Source of the DNA: JBCDCB01 sp039182735
GTDB lineage: Bacteria; Planctomycetota; Phycisphaerae; Phycisphaerales; UBA1924
Reading direction: 5' to 3'
NCBI GenBank assembly: GCA_039182735.1
Contig: JBCDCB010000001.1
Span: forward strand, 1 to 64,000
DNA length: 64,000 bases
Part shown: positions 36,457-45,081 of the stretch, piece by piece
Position numbering within the stretch: position 1 is the stretch's first letter
Layout of the letters: the number at the start of each line of letters is the position of its first letter
The notes under the pieces: model-generated
Seen by the model: the letters and a program-made list of their open reading frames with translations, nothing else
Database searches by the model: none
What the model was told of the DNA's origin: nothing
Program-made: the position numbers and the translations under genes

Positions 36457-36787
36457 GCGTTGATTCACCCGTCTGCTGCTCGGAAAACGACCCGGCGCCG
36501 GGACCGATCTGGCGCGGGTGCGATGATAGACGAAGACCGGGGGATGGGGTCTCGGGTTTGGGGTTTGGGGTCTCCGCGAGCCCGTGGGACGGACATCTTG
36601 CCCGTCGCTCATCTCTCCTTCCCGGCGTGGCACTGCTGGCTCGCCCAGCAGTGTCTCCGCGCACGAGTGAGCAAGAGCACCGGCTCACAAGGTGCCGGTG
36701 CCACACGCCGATTGAAGACCCGCCGGCATCGACGCATCCAAACACGTGCGCACTCGTAGACTCCTGCAACCAGCGCGGAGATCGACC
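36457..36787. repeat. Repeat cluster: G-run motif and hairpin core between divergent genes
   Basis: No gene is seen in this 331-bp gap. It has a G-run stretch at 36539-36570 with five runs of three or more G, a degenerate GACGGACATCTTGCCCGTC hairpin at about 36588-36606, and an 80-bp core at 36625-36705. The core begins GCGTGGCACTGCTGGCTCGC, contains stems CACTGCTGG/CCAGCAGTG and CACCGGC...GTGCCGGTG, and is almost identical to the 37611-37691 copy. Confidence 0.85.
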
Positions 36788-37592
36788 ATGCGCCTCGGCA
36801 CGCGGACCCGCCGGCTTCTGTGGAGCGCCCCGCTGCGGCTTGCGATTGCCGTGGCGCTGGTCGCGCTGATCTTCCCCATCCGACACGGTGCGGAGTGGCC
36901 GGGGGGACGTGGACCGGAGATGCATTGGTTCAACACGCCGGCCGAAGCTTGGCCGGGGTACTACCGATTCACAAGGGGCGGACCAGCGCTCTCGCACATT
37001 GAGGAGCGAACGTTCCTGTCCATGTTTCTGGATTCGGGTCGTTCGCCGGAGCTTCTCCATATCTCATGGGCAGAACCCACGCAGATCGTGATCTACGCTG
37101 CAGACGACGGGTATGAGGGCGCTTGGGTGCGCCCAACAACGCATCGCCGTGACCCCGCTACGGGATCCTCGTGATGTTCGTGAGGACGCCGTCGCGATCT
37201 ACGACTTCGGAAGATACGTCGAGAGCTACGGCATCTTTGTGCCGAGCGTGCTCGCCGTGCATGATCACTATTCGCTCCATGCGTGCGTACCGACAAAGGA
37301 CGCGTTCATGTCGAAGCTGGCCGCCTATGAGATGGCCGCGTACTACGCGAGCCGACCGGACAGTATGACGCAGGCGGCGTTTTTCCACGACGCCGACGAG
37401 ACTTCACTCAACGCCGCCCGCGCCTTTCTCGACCTCGAATCCGGATGGCACTTCGGGAACCTGCGTCGCGACGCGCTGTGCTGCGCGTTCTTCCTTGGTG
37501 CCGTCGGCCTGATGCTGAGCGTGGTGTGGTCGATGGTTGCTCTTGGTCTCGCGGCGCTCCGCGGGCCGGCTCGCCCGGTGGCGGCTGCATAA
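36788..37592 (+). pseudogene. Two-helix membrane protein gene split by a +1 frameshift
   Basis: ATG at 36788 opens a frame with a membrane helix (RLAIAVALVALIFPIRHGAE) and a soluble part that stops at 37174. The second half is in another frame and continues DPRDVREDAVAIYDFGRYVE to a C-terminal helix (CAFFLGAVGLMLSVVWSMVA), ending at 37592. Removing one C from the CCCC run at 37153-37156 joins them as THRRDPLRDPRDVREDAVAI, a 267-residue protein with a helix at each end. The gene is bounded by near-identical repeat cores on both sides. It is either a decayed gene or a homopolymer sequencing error. No family recognised. Confidence 0.7.
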
Positions 37593-37843
37593 CAGGTGGG
37601 CGAGATTCCCGGTGTGGCACTGCTGGCTCGTCCAGCAGTGTCTCCGCGCACGAGTGAGCAAGAGCACCGGCTCACAAGGTGCCGGCGCCGCAACCTGGCA
37701 CTTGAAGAATGAGGTTGTACAGGTGACGGGCAAGATGCCCGTCCCACGAGCATGAAGTAGACAGAGGCAGCGGGCGAGAGTTCACGCTCCCGCACGGTCG
37801 CGGCGCGTCAGACCCGAGACCGCACACCCAAGACCCCAGGGCA
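37593..37843. repeat. Repeat cluster with 80-bp core, GGGC hairpin and CGGTCG unit
   Basis: The gap holds no gene. The 80-bp core (37611-37691) is nearly the same as 36625-36705. ACGGGCA-AGA-TGCCCGT lies at 37726-37742, a CGCTCCCGCACGGTCGCGGC unit starts at 37785, and a C-rich stretch at 37812-37838 is a partial complement of the G-run motif. Confidence 0.85.
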
Positions 37844-39286
37844 TTAGCCCGAACTGCGTCCGCCCCAGCCGCCGCCGGAGGACTTGCCTTTGCCGCCGCG
37901 TCCGCGTCCGCCGCGTTTGCCGCGGGAGCGTTTTTTCTTGGGCGCACCCGAGCCGGGCGACGACGACGCCCCGTCGCCGGCATCGCCCATCGGGGCGTCA
38001 CCGGCGTTCGCCGCGTCGCCCGACCGGGCGCTGTTGTTCTGGTCGTTGGAGGAATCGGTGCGTTTGCGTCCGCCGCGCTTGCCGCGCCGGCGTTTGGGCT
38101 TGGCCTCGCCCTCTTCGCCCTCCTGGGGCGGCGCGTCCTCGCGCTGCGATCGCTCTTTGTAGGACTGCTGCTGGTCGTCTTTGGAGCGTCGGCGTTTGCC
38201 GCGCCCGCGCGTGCGCTGCTCGACCTCTTCCGCGGACATGCCGCGGAGCGGGTCGCCATCCTTGGACCGCTTGCGCGAGGCGGCGCGCATCTTCTCTTTG
38301 GCTTCCTTCTCGCGCTGTTCGAGGATGCGCTCGGCCTCCTCGACGTCGATCAGTTCCTCGACGGGGAAGGCGAGGCGTTTGCGTTCTTCGCCCTCGATCT
38401 GCACGAGCACGAGCTGCGTGAGGACCTGTCGATCGACGACCTTGCCGGGGCCTTCGGGCGTGCCGACACGCTTGCGGATCTTGGGGAGTTTCTTGATAAG
38501 GGTGTTGTACGTTTCGTCCTCGTAGCGGAGGCAGCACATGAGGCGCCCGCAGCGTCCGCTGATCTTGAGCGGGTCGAGCGTGGCCTTCTGCTGCTTGGCG
38601 CTGCGGATAGAGACGGGCTTGAGGACCTTGAGGAACTGCTTGCAGCAGCAGTGCTGCCCGCACTTTTCGTAGTCGGCGACGAGCCGCGCCTCGTCGCGTG
38701 CGCCGACGTGGCGCATCTCGACGCGCGTGCCGAACTCGTGCCCGAGCGCCCGCGCGAGCTCGCGGAAGTCGACGCGGTCCTCGGCGATGAAGAAGAAGGT
38801 GATCTGCTCGCCGCCGAGCATTTGCTCGGCCTGCTTGAGACGCATGGGCAGGCGGTGCTCATCCACGAGTTGCTGCGCGCGTGTGCGGACGCGGGTCTCG
38901 TCGTCTTCGATGGCCTTCTGCTTCTGCATGTCTTCGACGGTGGCGACGCGGAGGGCGCGTCCGTTGGTGTCGAAGGGGTAGTCGGCGCCGCCGGAGTTCT
39001 CGATGTATTCGAGCATCTCGGCGCGGCTGACGCTCTTGCTGCACCCGGCGTTGGGGCAGGTGGAGGTGAGCATCTCGCCGATCTCGGTGCCTCGGGGCGT
39101 CTTGACGACGATCTTGGACCCGCACCCGGGCTTCACGTCGCCGTCGTACTTGAACTCGCCGACCATGCGCATGGCGCCGTAGCGGACGACGAGCGTTTTG
39201 GGGAGCTCGAGGCGCTCGTACAGCGCACGGTCTTCCTCGTAGGCGGCGAGGTCCTGCTCGAACTGCGGGAGCGGGAGGATCGACAT
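37844..39286 (-). CDS. ricT: PSP1/RicT-type protein with long basic C-terminal tail
   Basis: A 480-residue protein. Residues 28-300 are the PSP1 fold (KTLVVRYGAMRMVGEFKYDG, FFFIAEDRVDFRELARALGH, RVEMRHVGARDEARL) with the conserved cysteine cluster CGQHCCCKQFLKVL and KISGRCGRLMCCLRYEDETY. In Bacillus the RicT/YaaT protein works with RicA and RicF, carries an Fe-S cluster and helps RNase Y mature mRNAs. The region past residue 300 is a charged helix (EREKEAKEKMRAASRKR type) and a Lys/Arg/Gly tail (KKKRSRGKRGGRGRGGKGKS) not found in Bacillus RicT, suggesting RNA binding. Two cysteines near the start (CPNAGCSKS) could add another metal site. Start is ATG at 39286. Confidence 0.85.
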   Translation of the reverse strand: MSILPLPQFEQDLAAYEEDRALYERLELPKTLVVRYGAMRMVGEFKYDGDVKPGCGSKIVVKTPRGTEIGEMLTSTCPNAGCSKSVSRAEMLEYIENSGGADYPFDTNGRALRVATVEDMQKQKAIEDDETRVRTRAQQLVDEHRLPMRLKQAEQMLGGEQITFFFIAEDRVDFRELARALGHEFGTRVEMRHVGARDEARLVADYEKCGQHCCCKQFLKVLKPVSIRSAKQQKATLDPLKISGRCGRLMCCLRYEDETYNTLIKKLPKIRKRVGTPEGPGKVVDRQVLTQLVLVQIEGEERKRLAFPVEELIDVEEAERILEQREKEAKEKMRAASRKRSKDGDPLRGMSAEEVEQRTRGRGKRRRSKDDQQQSYKERSQREDAPPQEGEEGEAKPKRRRGKRGGRKRTDSSNDQNNSARSGDAANAGDAPMGDAGDGASSSPGSGAPKKKRSRGKRGGRGRGGKGKSSGGGWGGRSSG

Positions 39287-39305
39287 CAGCAGTGGCCCGA
39301 CGCGA

Positions 39306-39635
39306 TCAGCGTCGGCGTCCGCCTCCGGCGTTGCCTCGGCCCTGGGCGAACATCTCGCCGACGTCTTGGACCTCGAAGAGTTCGAGGCTGCGGTTCCCGC
39401 TGACGCCGTAGACGTAGAGCTGCTCGTCGCGTCCGTCGAGGATCATGAGGACGTCTTCGCCGTTGCTGGCGTTGGCGGTGAGGACGACAAGGTCGCGGAT
39501 GTTGGAGACGTTGCCGCTCTGGGCCATGGCGGGAGACTCGCCGAGCGAGCCGGCCTGGCTGATGAGCATGGCCCCGATGACGAAGGCGCTGGCCCAGAGG
39601 GCGGCCTTCCCGCTGTCGATGGCGTGGCGTTTCAT
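39306..39635 (-). CDS. Small exported protein, paralogue of the upstream gene
   Basis: A 109-residue product with a membrane/signal segment (ALWASAFVIGAMLISQAG) and a short beta domain (NIRDLVVLTANASNGEDVLM, DEQLYVYGVSGNRSLELFEV), ending in a GGGRRR tail. It overlaps the upstream gene by 4 bp (ATGA at 39632-39635), so the two are coupled. The domain resembles that of its neighbour (SAVYIIDAANQEMLALRFN), hence a tandem pair. Function unknown; 19 bp before the RicT gene. Confidence 0.7.
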   Translation of the reverse strand: MKRHAIDSGKAALWASAFVIGAMLISQAGSLGESPAMAQSGNVSNIRDLVVLTANASNGEDVLMILDGRDEQLYVYGVSGNRSLELFEVQDVGEMFAQGRGNAGGGRRR

Positions 39636-39946
39636 CGGCGGCCTCCCCCTCGCTGGTTCTGGGCGGCGCGGGCGTCGTCGGCCATGTTGCGGTAGCCGAT
39701 GCCGTCGATCGCCTGGCGGCTGCGGTTGAACCGCAGCGCGAGCATTTCCTGGTTGGCGGCGTCGATGATGTAGACGGCGCTCTCGGGCAGGCCCTGCACG
39801 CGCCCGCTGACCATGGTGTACTCGCCCCGGGCACGGCGCTGGGCGTTGTTGGCGTCGGCGATGGGCGCGATCGTCACCGCGAGCAGCGCCGTGAGCGCCA
39901 CCGCGTTGACCGCGATGAGGTTTTGATAGGTGCGTCGTCGAGACAT
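39632..39946 (-). CDS. Small exported protein, paralogue of the downstream gene
   Basis: A 104-residue protein with an N-terminal hydrophobic segment (NLIAVNAVALTALLAVTIAP), a short domain (YTMVSGRVQGLPESAVYIID) and an Arg/Gly-rich end (GGGRR). Starts with ATG at 39946. Shares plan and C-terminal GGGRR with the gene it overlaps. It probably forms one operon with the 39969-40181 gene upstream and the paralogue and RicT gene downstream. Function unknown. Confidence 0.7.
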   Translation of the reverse strand: MSRRRTYQNLIAVNAVALTALLAVTIAPIADANNAQRRARGEYTMVSGRVQGLPESAVYIIDAANQEMLALRFNRSRQAIDGIGYRNMADDARAAQNQRGGGRR

Positions 39947-39968
39947 GTCTGACTCCGGTGGGGTCGGC

Positions 39969-40181
39969 TCAGTCCTGGTGGGTGCGTTTGCTGGGCATGA
40001 CGGTGAGCCCGACGGCCGCCGCCGCGAAGACCAGCCCGATCGCGAGGTAAAGCGGGACGGAGGGCTCGCGCGGTTCGTCCGGGCGTTGCGGGCGGGCGCC
40101 CTGGGCGCTGGCCGCGGATGAGAGCACGATGGTCGCGATGCCCGCGAGCACGCACGCCTTGATGGTTCGCGTCTTCTGCAT
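39969..40181 (-). CDS. Small membrane protein with signal peptide
   Basis: A 70-residue product: signal peptide (ACVLAGIATIVLSSAASAQG), a short Pro/Arg-rich segment and one membrane helix (LYLAIGLVFAAAAVGLTVMP) ending KRTHQD. First gene of the small-protein run leading to the RicT gene. No family recognised. Confidence 0.65.
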   Translation of the reverse strand: MQKTRTIKACVLAGIATIVLSSAASAQGARPQRPDEPREPSVPLYLAIGLVFAAAAVGLTVMPSKRTHQD

Positions 40182-40198
40182 GAGGGGTTCGAGGATAC

Positions 40199-40256
40199 CG
40201 CCCGGACCCTCCGGGCGAAACCGCGGTGGTTCCGACGCATCCGGGCGTCCGCGGTT
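40199..40256. terminator. Two stem-loops between HYExAFE and the next gene
   Basis: CGCCCGGA-CCC-TCCGGGCG (40199-40217) is a perfect 8-bp stem with a three-base loop. AACCGCGG (40219-40226) and CCGCGGTT (40249-40256) form a second stem. Both lie in the 83-bp gap and could end the minus-strand transcript from 40265. Confidence 0.4.
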
Positions 40257-40264
40257 CCACGTGT

Positions 40265-40849
40265 TTACCGCCCGCCCGCCCGCGGGTCGCCCGCCAGCGG
40301 CACGTTGATCGCCGCGAACTGTTCCGCCGGGACGTGCACCGTCCGCCAGCGGGGGCTACGGACGCGCATGTTGCTGGTGTAGTCGTCGAGCGACGCGGCG
40401 CGGATGGCGTACCACCGCCCCTCGAACTCGAAGGACTCGCGCAGCAGCGGCCCGGTCGGTGCCCGCTCGCACCAGTAGACGAAGGCGAAGGCTGAGTCGA
40501 ACCCCTCGCCGAAGAGCCCACGCCAGATGCGGAGCGAGGAGATGTCGTCCTCGGTGACCCACGATTCGAGGCGCGGCATCGCGGCGCGCACCTTCACGAC
40601 GCTCGAGCGCGGGCTGCGTGTGGCGAGGCGGCGCCCTTTCACGTCGATGAGCAGGTTGCTCGGCTTGCCGTAGACCACGAAGTCGAACGACTTGAGCGAG
40701 GAGCGCTCGCCCGCGACCTCGACGTGCAGCCTGGACGACGGCGTCGGGAGCAGCGTCTGCTTGGCCTCGTTCACCGCGACGTACGGCATGCGGCGGGCAC
40801 GGAGATAGTGCTCGAACGCACGCTCGTAGTGGTGACGGCGCTGGGCCAT
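40265..40849 (-). CDS. HYExAFE family protein, possible nuclease-like fold
   Basis: A 194-residue protein whose start, HHYERAFEHYLRARRMPYVA, contains the HYExAFE motif that names a family common in planctomycetes. It then has SFDFVVYGKPSNLLIDVKGR, an Asp followed after 13 residues by Asp-Val-Lys, the spacing of PD-(D/E)xK nucleases. Later parts (FVYWCERAPTG, YTSNMRVRSPRWRTVHVPAE) are conserved-looking but uncharacterised. The nuclease idea is inference from the motif. Starts with ATG at 40849, 4 bp after the lipase-like gene stop. Confidence 0.75.
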   Translation of the reverse strand: MAQRRHHYERAFEHYLRARRMPYVAVNEAKQTLLPTPSSRLHVEVAGERSSLKSFDFVVYGKPSNLLIDVKGRRLATRSPRSSVVKVRAAMPRLESWVTEDDISSLRIWRGLFGEGFDSAFAFVYWCERAPTGPLLRESFEFEGRWYAIRAASLDDYTSNMRVRSPRWRTVHVPAEQFAAINVPLAGDPRAGGR

Positions 40850-40853
40850 CGGC

Positions 40854-42008
40854 TCACCCTACGACGCCCTCCGACTCGTCACCAGTCGTGACGACCCCCG
40901 GCGCGGGGGCGAGGCGATCGATGACGGCTCGCACCGCGGGCGGCGTTTCGGGAGACTCGCCGCGGACGCGCGAAAGCACGCGATCCCCCGGGCAGCGGCG
41001 CAGCAGCGTGCGGTGGTTGGCGCGGGTCTCGATGACGGTGGCGCCGGGCACCGCGATGGCGGAATCGGTGGGCACCGCGCCGTCGCCCAGGGCCCCGATC
41101 GCGGCCTGCACGCCCGCCGAGGCGGGCGTCGGCAGCCACGCGGCGGCGTCGCGCAGCGCCTCGCCCATCTCGCCCGATACCAGCACGATCTCGACGTGTT
41201 GCGTCAGCGGGCGCGCGTTGAGTTCACGCAAAAAGGCCGAGTCCGGCAGCAGGTCGCAGCCCGCCTCACCGCGACCGTCGGCGAGGAACCCCAGCAGCAC
41301 GCGCGGGTCCTTCGACTCGTGCGCCCACCAGCGCTCGGCGTGATCGCGCGCCTCCATCAGCGGCTGAAACCGCGCCAGCGGCGCACCGCGGTTGGGCGTG
41401 CCCGCCATGGTCAGCGTGCTCACGGCGGGGAGGGTGTCGCTGCCGCGGGCGTCGCCGGCGTAGCCGTCGGGCCGCGAGAGCAGGTCGCGCGAGACGAGCC
41501 CGCCCATCGAGTGGGCGAGGATGTCCACGCGCCGCACGCCGCCGGCGTGCAGACGACGCAGCGCCTCGCGCAGGTCGAGGGCCGAGTCGGCGATGGGCTG
41601 ATCGTTTGCGTAATCGAAGCGCACGACGCGGAGCCCGGCCTCCGAGAGCGCGGGGGCCGCGTCGTCCCAGATCGCGCCCGATTCATCCAAGCCGTGCACG
41701 AGCAGCACGACGCGCTGCGGGAGCACGTCGTTGGCGGCGGGGCGCTGCCACGATTCGCCGGTCCACACGCGCACGCCGTGCGTGCTGCGGACCGAATCGT
41801 GGGCGACGAGCAGCGCGTCGTTCCACGCGTCATTGGCGGCGTCCACGGCGCGCTGGTGGGTGTCGCACGCCCACGTCGCCGTCGCGTGGTAGCCGGTGGC
41901 GACGGCGTCGGTCGTGGCGTGCCACCACTCGACGGGGTTGCCCGCGTGCGCCGCGCCGGAGATCAGCAACGCAGAGACGGCGGCGGCGAACATCGGACGT
42001 GCGTGCAT
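40854..42008 (-). CDS. Exported alpha/beta hydrolase, lipase-like
   Basis: A 384-residue protein with a signal peptide (AAAVSALLISGAAHAG). The hydrolase core shows LLVHGLDESGAIWDD (oxyanion His-Gly), RVDILAHSMGGLVSRDLL with nucleophile Ser167, and TMAGTPNRGAPLARF. The remaining triad residues are likely an Asp around DGAVPTDSAI and a His near TRANHRTLLRR. Similar periplasmic hydrolases act on esters or lipids; the substrate is not known. Start ATG 42008. Hairpin 42021-42044 lies just upstream. Confidence 0.8.
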   Translation of the reverse strand: MHARPMFAAAVSALLISGAAHAGNPVEWWHATTDAVATGYHATATWACDTHQRAVDAANDAWNDALLVAHDSVRSTHGVRVWTGESWQRPAANDVLPQRVVLLVHGLDESGAIWDDAAPALSEAGLRVVRFDYANDQPIADSALDLREALRRLHAGGVRRVDILAHSMGGLVSRDLLSRPDGYAGDARGSDTLPAVSTLTMAGTPNRGAPLARFQPLMEARDHAERWWAHESKDPRVLLGFLADGRGEAGCDLLPDSAFLRELNARPLTQHVEIVLVSGEMGEALRDAAAWLPTPASAGVQAAIGALGDGAVPTDSAIAVPGATVIETRANHRTLLRRCPGDRVLSRVRGESPETPPAVRAVIDRLAPAPGVVTTGDESEGVVG

Positions 42009-42020
42009 GCGGAACCCCTT

Positions 42021-42044
42021 GAACGACGCGGGATTGCGTCGTTC
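42021..42044. terminator. Perfect 9-bp stem-loop between the pseudopilin operon and lipase gene
   Basis: GAACGACGC and GCGTCGTTC pair around a six-base loop, 37 bp after the stop at 42081 and 12 bp before the lipase start. It may end the pseudopilin operon or regulate the lipase gene; there is no T-tract on the minus strand. Confidence 0.4.
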
Positions 42045-42080
42045 TATTATTGGGGGACCGGGCCCGAAGATTGCAACCGC

Positions 42081-42698
42081 TTACCGGCCCTTGATCAGTC
42101 CCGCCGACTGCCCGCCCGAGCCGAAGCCTCCGCCTCCACCGCCCGGGTTCTGCGGCGGCAGGGGCGGCGCAGGCGGTTCCGGCGGCACGAGCGTGGCGTT
42201 CGCGGCGCGGACCGAGCCGGTCGAAGCGCTGGTCTGGACGAACACGTCGCCCGTGCTGTTGCCCAGGCGGACCTCGAAGTCAGCGCCGTCGAGCAGCCTG
42301 CCGAAGTCATCAAAGACGAGCGTGGTGCGCGGCCCGGTGGTGACGGCGAGGTCGATGCCCGTCTCGCCGCCGGCGACGGAGCCGGGCGAGAGGTCCACGA
42401 CCCACGCGTCGCCGCTGGTCGTGGCGATGGGTGTTGCCGGGTCGCTCTGCAGCGCGAGCCAGTAGCGCTGGGCGGCTTGGTCAAAGACGACGACCGTGGG
42501 GTCGCTCGGCGAGGCGAGCGTGAGGGTCTGCGCGGCTTCGATGTCTGCGACGACGCGCGCCGACAGCCCGATCAGGCGCATCGGCTCGCCGACGCCCGTG
42601 GTCGGCAGGACGGCGAGCAGCACGATGCCGATCACCGCGACCGCCATCGTCAGGTCCACAAGGGTGAACCCGCGTCGGGTTGAGCACCGACGGGTCAT
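42081..42698 (-). CDS. Pseudopilin-like protein, GspH/FimT type
   Basis: A 205-residue protein with prepilin signal RRGFTLVDLTMAVAVIGIVL at residues 8-27; Asp replaces the usual Glu at position +5. A beta domain follows, with TLASPSDPTVVVFDQAAQRY and VFDDFGRLLDGADFEVRLG. The end is Pro then Gly-rich (PPEPPAPPLPPQNP, GGGGGGFGSGG). Last gene of a four-gene operon; it overlaps the preceding gene by 4 bp (42695-42698). Such minor pseudopilins start type II secretion or type IV pilus fibres. Confidence 0.8.
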   Translation of the reverse strand: MTRRCSTRRGFTLVDLTMAVAVIGIVLLAVLPTTGVGEPMRLIGLSARVVADIEAAQTLTLASPSDPTVVVFDQAAQRYWLALQSDPATPIATTSGDAWVVDLSPGSVAGGETGIDLAVTTGPRTTLVFDDFGRLLDGADFEVRLGNSTGDVFVQTSASTGSVRAANATLVPPEPPAPPLPPQNPGGGGGGFGSGGQSAGLIKGR

Positions 42699-44449
42699 GG
42701 GATGGTGGCCTGCAGTCCGTCGTCACCTTCCATGGTGACGTCAGTCGTGCGCGGGCTCATGCCGAGCACGTCCTGCATGACCATGTCGAGGTACTCCTCG
42801 TCGGTCAGGTCGTCGTCGGTGGGATCGGTGTTGCGCATGGCGTCGATCTTGGTTTCCTGCACGAGCATGTCGAAGGATTCGCCGTAGATGTTGATGGTGG
42901 GCGTCCCGCCGGTGGGCGCGGGCTCGCCGGTCTCGGCTTCGACGAGCGCGACGGCAGCATCGACCCAGGTCTCGTCGTACCAGCCCTGCGAGTGATAGGT
43001 GCCGATCGCGGTGCCGATGCCGGGCAGCGGCTCGTACACGCCGTCGGTATCCGGGTCGTGATAGATGATGCCGTCGAGGTCGGAATACGCCGAGCCCTCG
43101 GCGAACGTGGTGTCGTAGAGGAACATCGACGCGGCGGTGATCTCGACGACCGGCGCGCTGATACGACCGCTGTGCACGCTCGCACCGGTGACGCGGACGG
43201 TGTCGGCGTTGGTGCGGATATCGCCACCGGTCAGCGCCATGCCCGAGATGACCCACTCGTTCGGCGTCGAGTCGTCGTAGCCGGAGAGGATCGTGATGCG
43301 GTCGGCGCTGCTCGACGTCGCCGATCCGTGCGCGGTGATCCAATCGACCGGGTTCATGGAGCGGTACTCGATCGGTGCGCCGATCAGACCGCCGTTGACG
43401 ACGAGTTCGCCGCCCACGTGCAGCGTGAGCGAGGAATCGTCGGCGAAGAAGATCCCGCCACGGTTTGTGATCTCGACGTCGTCCCACACGTTGAGCGTGA
43501 CATGACCTTCGATGTGCAGCTCGGCATTGTCCACGAGCAGGGAATCGCACGAGAAGAGGGGGCCGACGCTCTCGTGCAGGGTGAGCTTGGCGTTGCCGCG
43601 GACCTCGATGCTCCCGAACTCGCCGCGCGGGAGGTCCTCGTCGATGGTGGTGCCGTTGAAGCTCTGCTCAGAGTGCTCGCCGGTCGTGCCCGGATCGGGC
43701 CAGTGCGGCAGCGCGTTGAAGGGCGAAGGGTTGAAGCGGTGGCGGAAGCGGGGGACGTCGAGCGGCAGCACCCCGCCGCTGCGGTAGGGGATGGCGGTGT
43801 TGCCGTCGGCGGCGTCGCGCACGGCGGCGCCCGCGCCGGCGCTCGCCCACAGTTCCGCCTCGAAGACGTTCGTCAGAAGCGTGCTGATGTTGAGGTCGGC
43901 CATCGAGTCCATCCCGACCAGACGTGCCGGCGATGTGCTGACGTGGCCCGCGGGCGTCCACGTGGCGATCGTGCACAGCGTATCGAGGCGGACCGACTCG
44001 GCGACGATCGCGAACTCATGCAGGCGCGGGTCGAGCGCCCGTTCGAGCCCCGCCTGCTGCGTGATGGTGATCATGCGGAACTCGACCGACGACACGCCAT
44101 CGATAACGGTGTCGGTGATGAGGATGAGCGTGTCGTCGTCCGCGGTCGGGGGCTCGCCCTGCATGTTGGTGACCTTGACGTGGACCTGCGCACCGCCGAT
44201 CTCGGCGCTCGTGTTCCCGCCCCCGCTGATGAGCGCATCGATGTTGCTCGGGTTGGAGAGCGCGGTGCTGATAATCATGGCACCGCACTCGCTGGCCCAG
44301 TCGGCCTCGATGGCGCGGGTGACGTTGACCCCGATCATGGTGGACGTGGTGCGCGACGAGACGATGGACGCGCCGACGATCGTCGCGACGACGAGCGCCA
44401 CCGTGACCATGAGCATCGCCGCCCCTCGGCGTGTGCGGGTTGTGCGCAT
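42695..44449 (-). CDS. PilX-like minor pilin/pseudopilin operon protein, large
   Basis: A 584-residue protein with a short leader (RTTRTRRG) and hydrophobic helix (AAMLMVTVALVVATIVGASI) typical of PilX/GspK-like N-termini; the canonical Glu is missing. The body is rich in beta segments. Residues about 300-470 read like a parallel beta-helix (NAKLTLHESVGPLFSCDSLL, AELHIEGHVTLNVWDDVEIT, SSLTLHVGGELVVNGGLIG). ATG at 44449 follows AGGAGGCAGTC. Third gene of the operon. It is much larger than ordinary PilX and probably a surface or adhesin-like tip component. Confidence 0.75.
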   Translation of the reverse strand: MRTTRTRRGAAMLMVTVALVVATIVGASIVSSRTTSTMIGVNVTRAIEADWASECGAMIISTALSNPSNIDALISGGGNTSAEIGGAQVHVKVTNMQGEPPTADDDTLILITDTVIDGVSSVEFRMITITQQAGLERALDPRLHEFAIVAESVRLDTLCTIATWTPAGHVSTSPARLVGMDSMADLNISTLLTNVFEAELWASAGAGAAVRDAADGNTAIPYRSGGVLPLDVPRFRHRFNPSPFNALPHWPDPGTTGEHSEQSFNGTTIDEDLPRGEFGSIEVRGNAKLTLHESVGPLFSCDSLLVDNAELHIEGHVTLNVWDDVEITNRGGIFFADDSSLTLHVGGELVVNGGLIGAPIEYRSMNPVDWITAHGSATSSSADRITILSGYDDSTPNEWVISGMALTGGDIRTNADTVRVTGASVHSGRISAPVVEITAASMFLYDTTFAEGSAYSDLDGIIYHDPDTDGVYEPLPGIGTAIGTYHSQGWYDETWVDAAVALVEAETGEPAPTGGTPTINIYGESFDMLVQETKIDAMRNTDPTDDDLTDEEYLDMVMQDVLGMSPRTTDVTMEGDDGLQATIP

Positions 44450-44469
44450 GACTGCCTCCTTGGCCCGTG

Positions 44470-45081
44470 CTACGGGCGGGCGCGGTGATCCCGGAGCGGG
44501 GCCGCGAATGCCATGGGGACCATCTCGTCCCCCATTTCGATCTCGACTTCGAGACGCGGGCGAACGCTGTCGCGCACGTCGATCTGGTCGTCGAAGAGAA
44601 GCCGCGTGGACGCGATGCCGTCGGCCAGCACGAGCGTCGTGGTCTGGTCGAGCAGGCGCTGCGACTCCATCGCGAGGAAGGGGTCGGCGCCGTCGGCGAG
44701 CGCGGTGTCGGCCGCGGCGACCTGGGCGTCGTCCCAGTCCTCGGGGAACTCGACACGCTCGAGCGTGACGCGCTGGGTGTCCGGCTCGTACCACACGACG
44801 CGCAGCTCGGAGAGGTTCACGCTGTTGCTGGCGTTCTCGTCGTGCAGCCACAGCGCGAAGCCCTGCTGGTCGTTGCTGGCGAGCACGGCGAGCGCGGGAT
44901 CGGTGTACCCGCGGACGCGCTGGCGCAGCGCGTGGAAGCGTTGCAGCGCGCTGCGCGCTTCGCTCGCGCTCTGCACGGAGCGCGCCGAGGCCACCAGCGT
45001 CGTCGCCATCGCGAGCCCGATCATCGAGGTGATCGTCAGCGCGATGAGCAGCTCGAGCAGCGTGAGCCCGCGCCGGGTCAT
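44470..45081 (-). CDS. PilW-like minor pilin
   Basis: A 203-residue protein starting MTRRGLTLLELLIALTITSM, a canonical prepilin signal with Glu at +5 and a hydrophobic helix. The body contains LQRFHALRQRVRGYTDPALA, VNLSELRVVWYEPDTQRVTL and a C-terminal VRPRLEVEIEMGDEMVP. Position and size fit PilW/GspJ. ATG at 45081 overlaps the upstream gene by 4 bp. Confidence 0.82.
   Translation of the reverse strand: MTRRGLTLLELLIALTITSMIGLAMATTLVASARSVQSASEARSALQRFHALRQRVRGYTDPALAVLASNDQQGFALWLHDENASNSVNLSELRVVWYEPDTQRVTLERVEFPEDWDDAQVAAADTALADGADPFLAMESQRLLDQTTTLVLADGIASTRLLFDDQIDVRDSVRPRLEVEIEMGDEMVPMAFAAPLRDHRARP

Noticed and set aside
37113..37592. Separate 159-residue gene
   Set aside because: Reads as the second half of the frameshifted 36788 gene; a single C deletion joins them.
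42680..44488. Long plus-strand frame opposite the PilX-like gene
   Set aside because: Arg/Val/Gly-rich shadow; the minus strand has prepilin features and overlapping operon starts.
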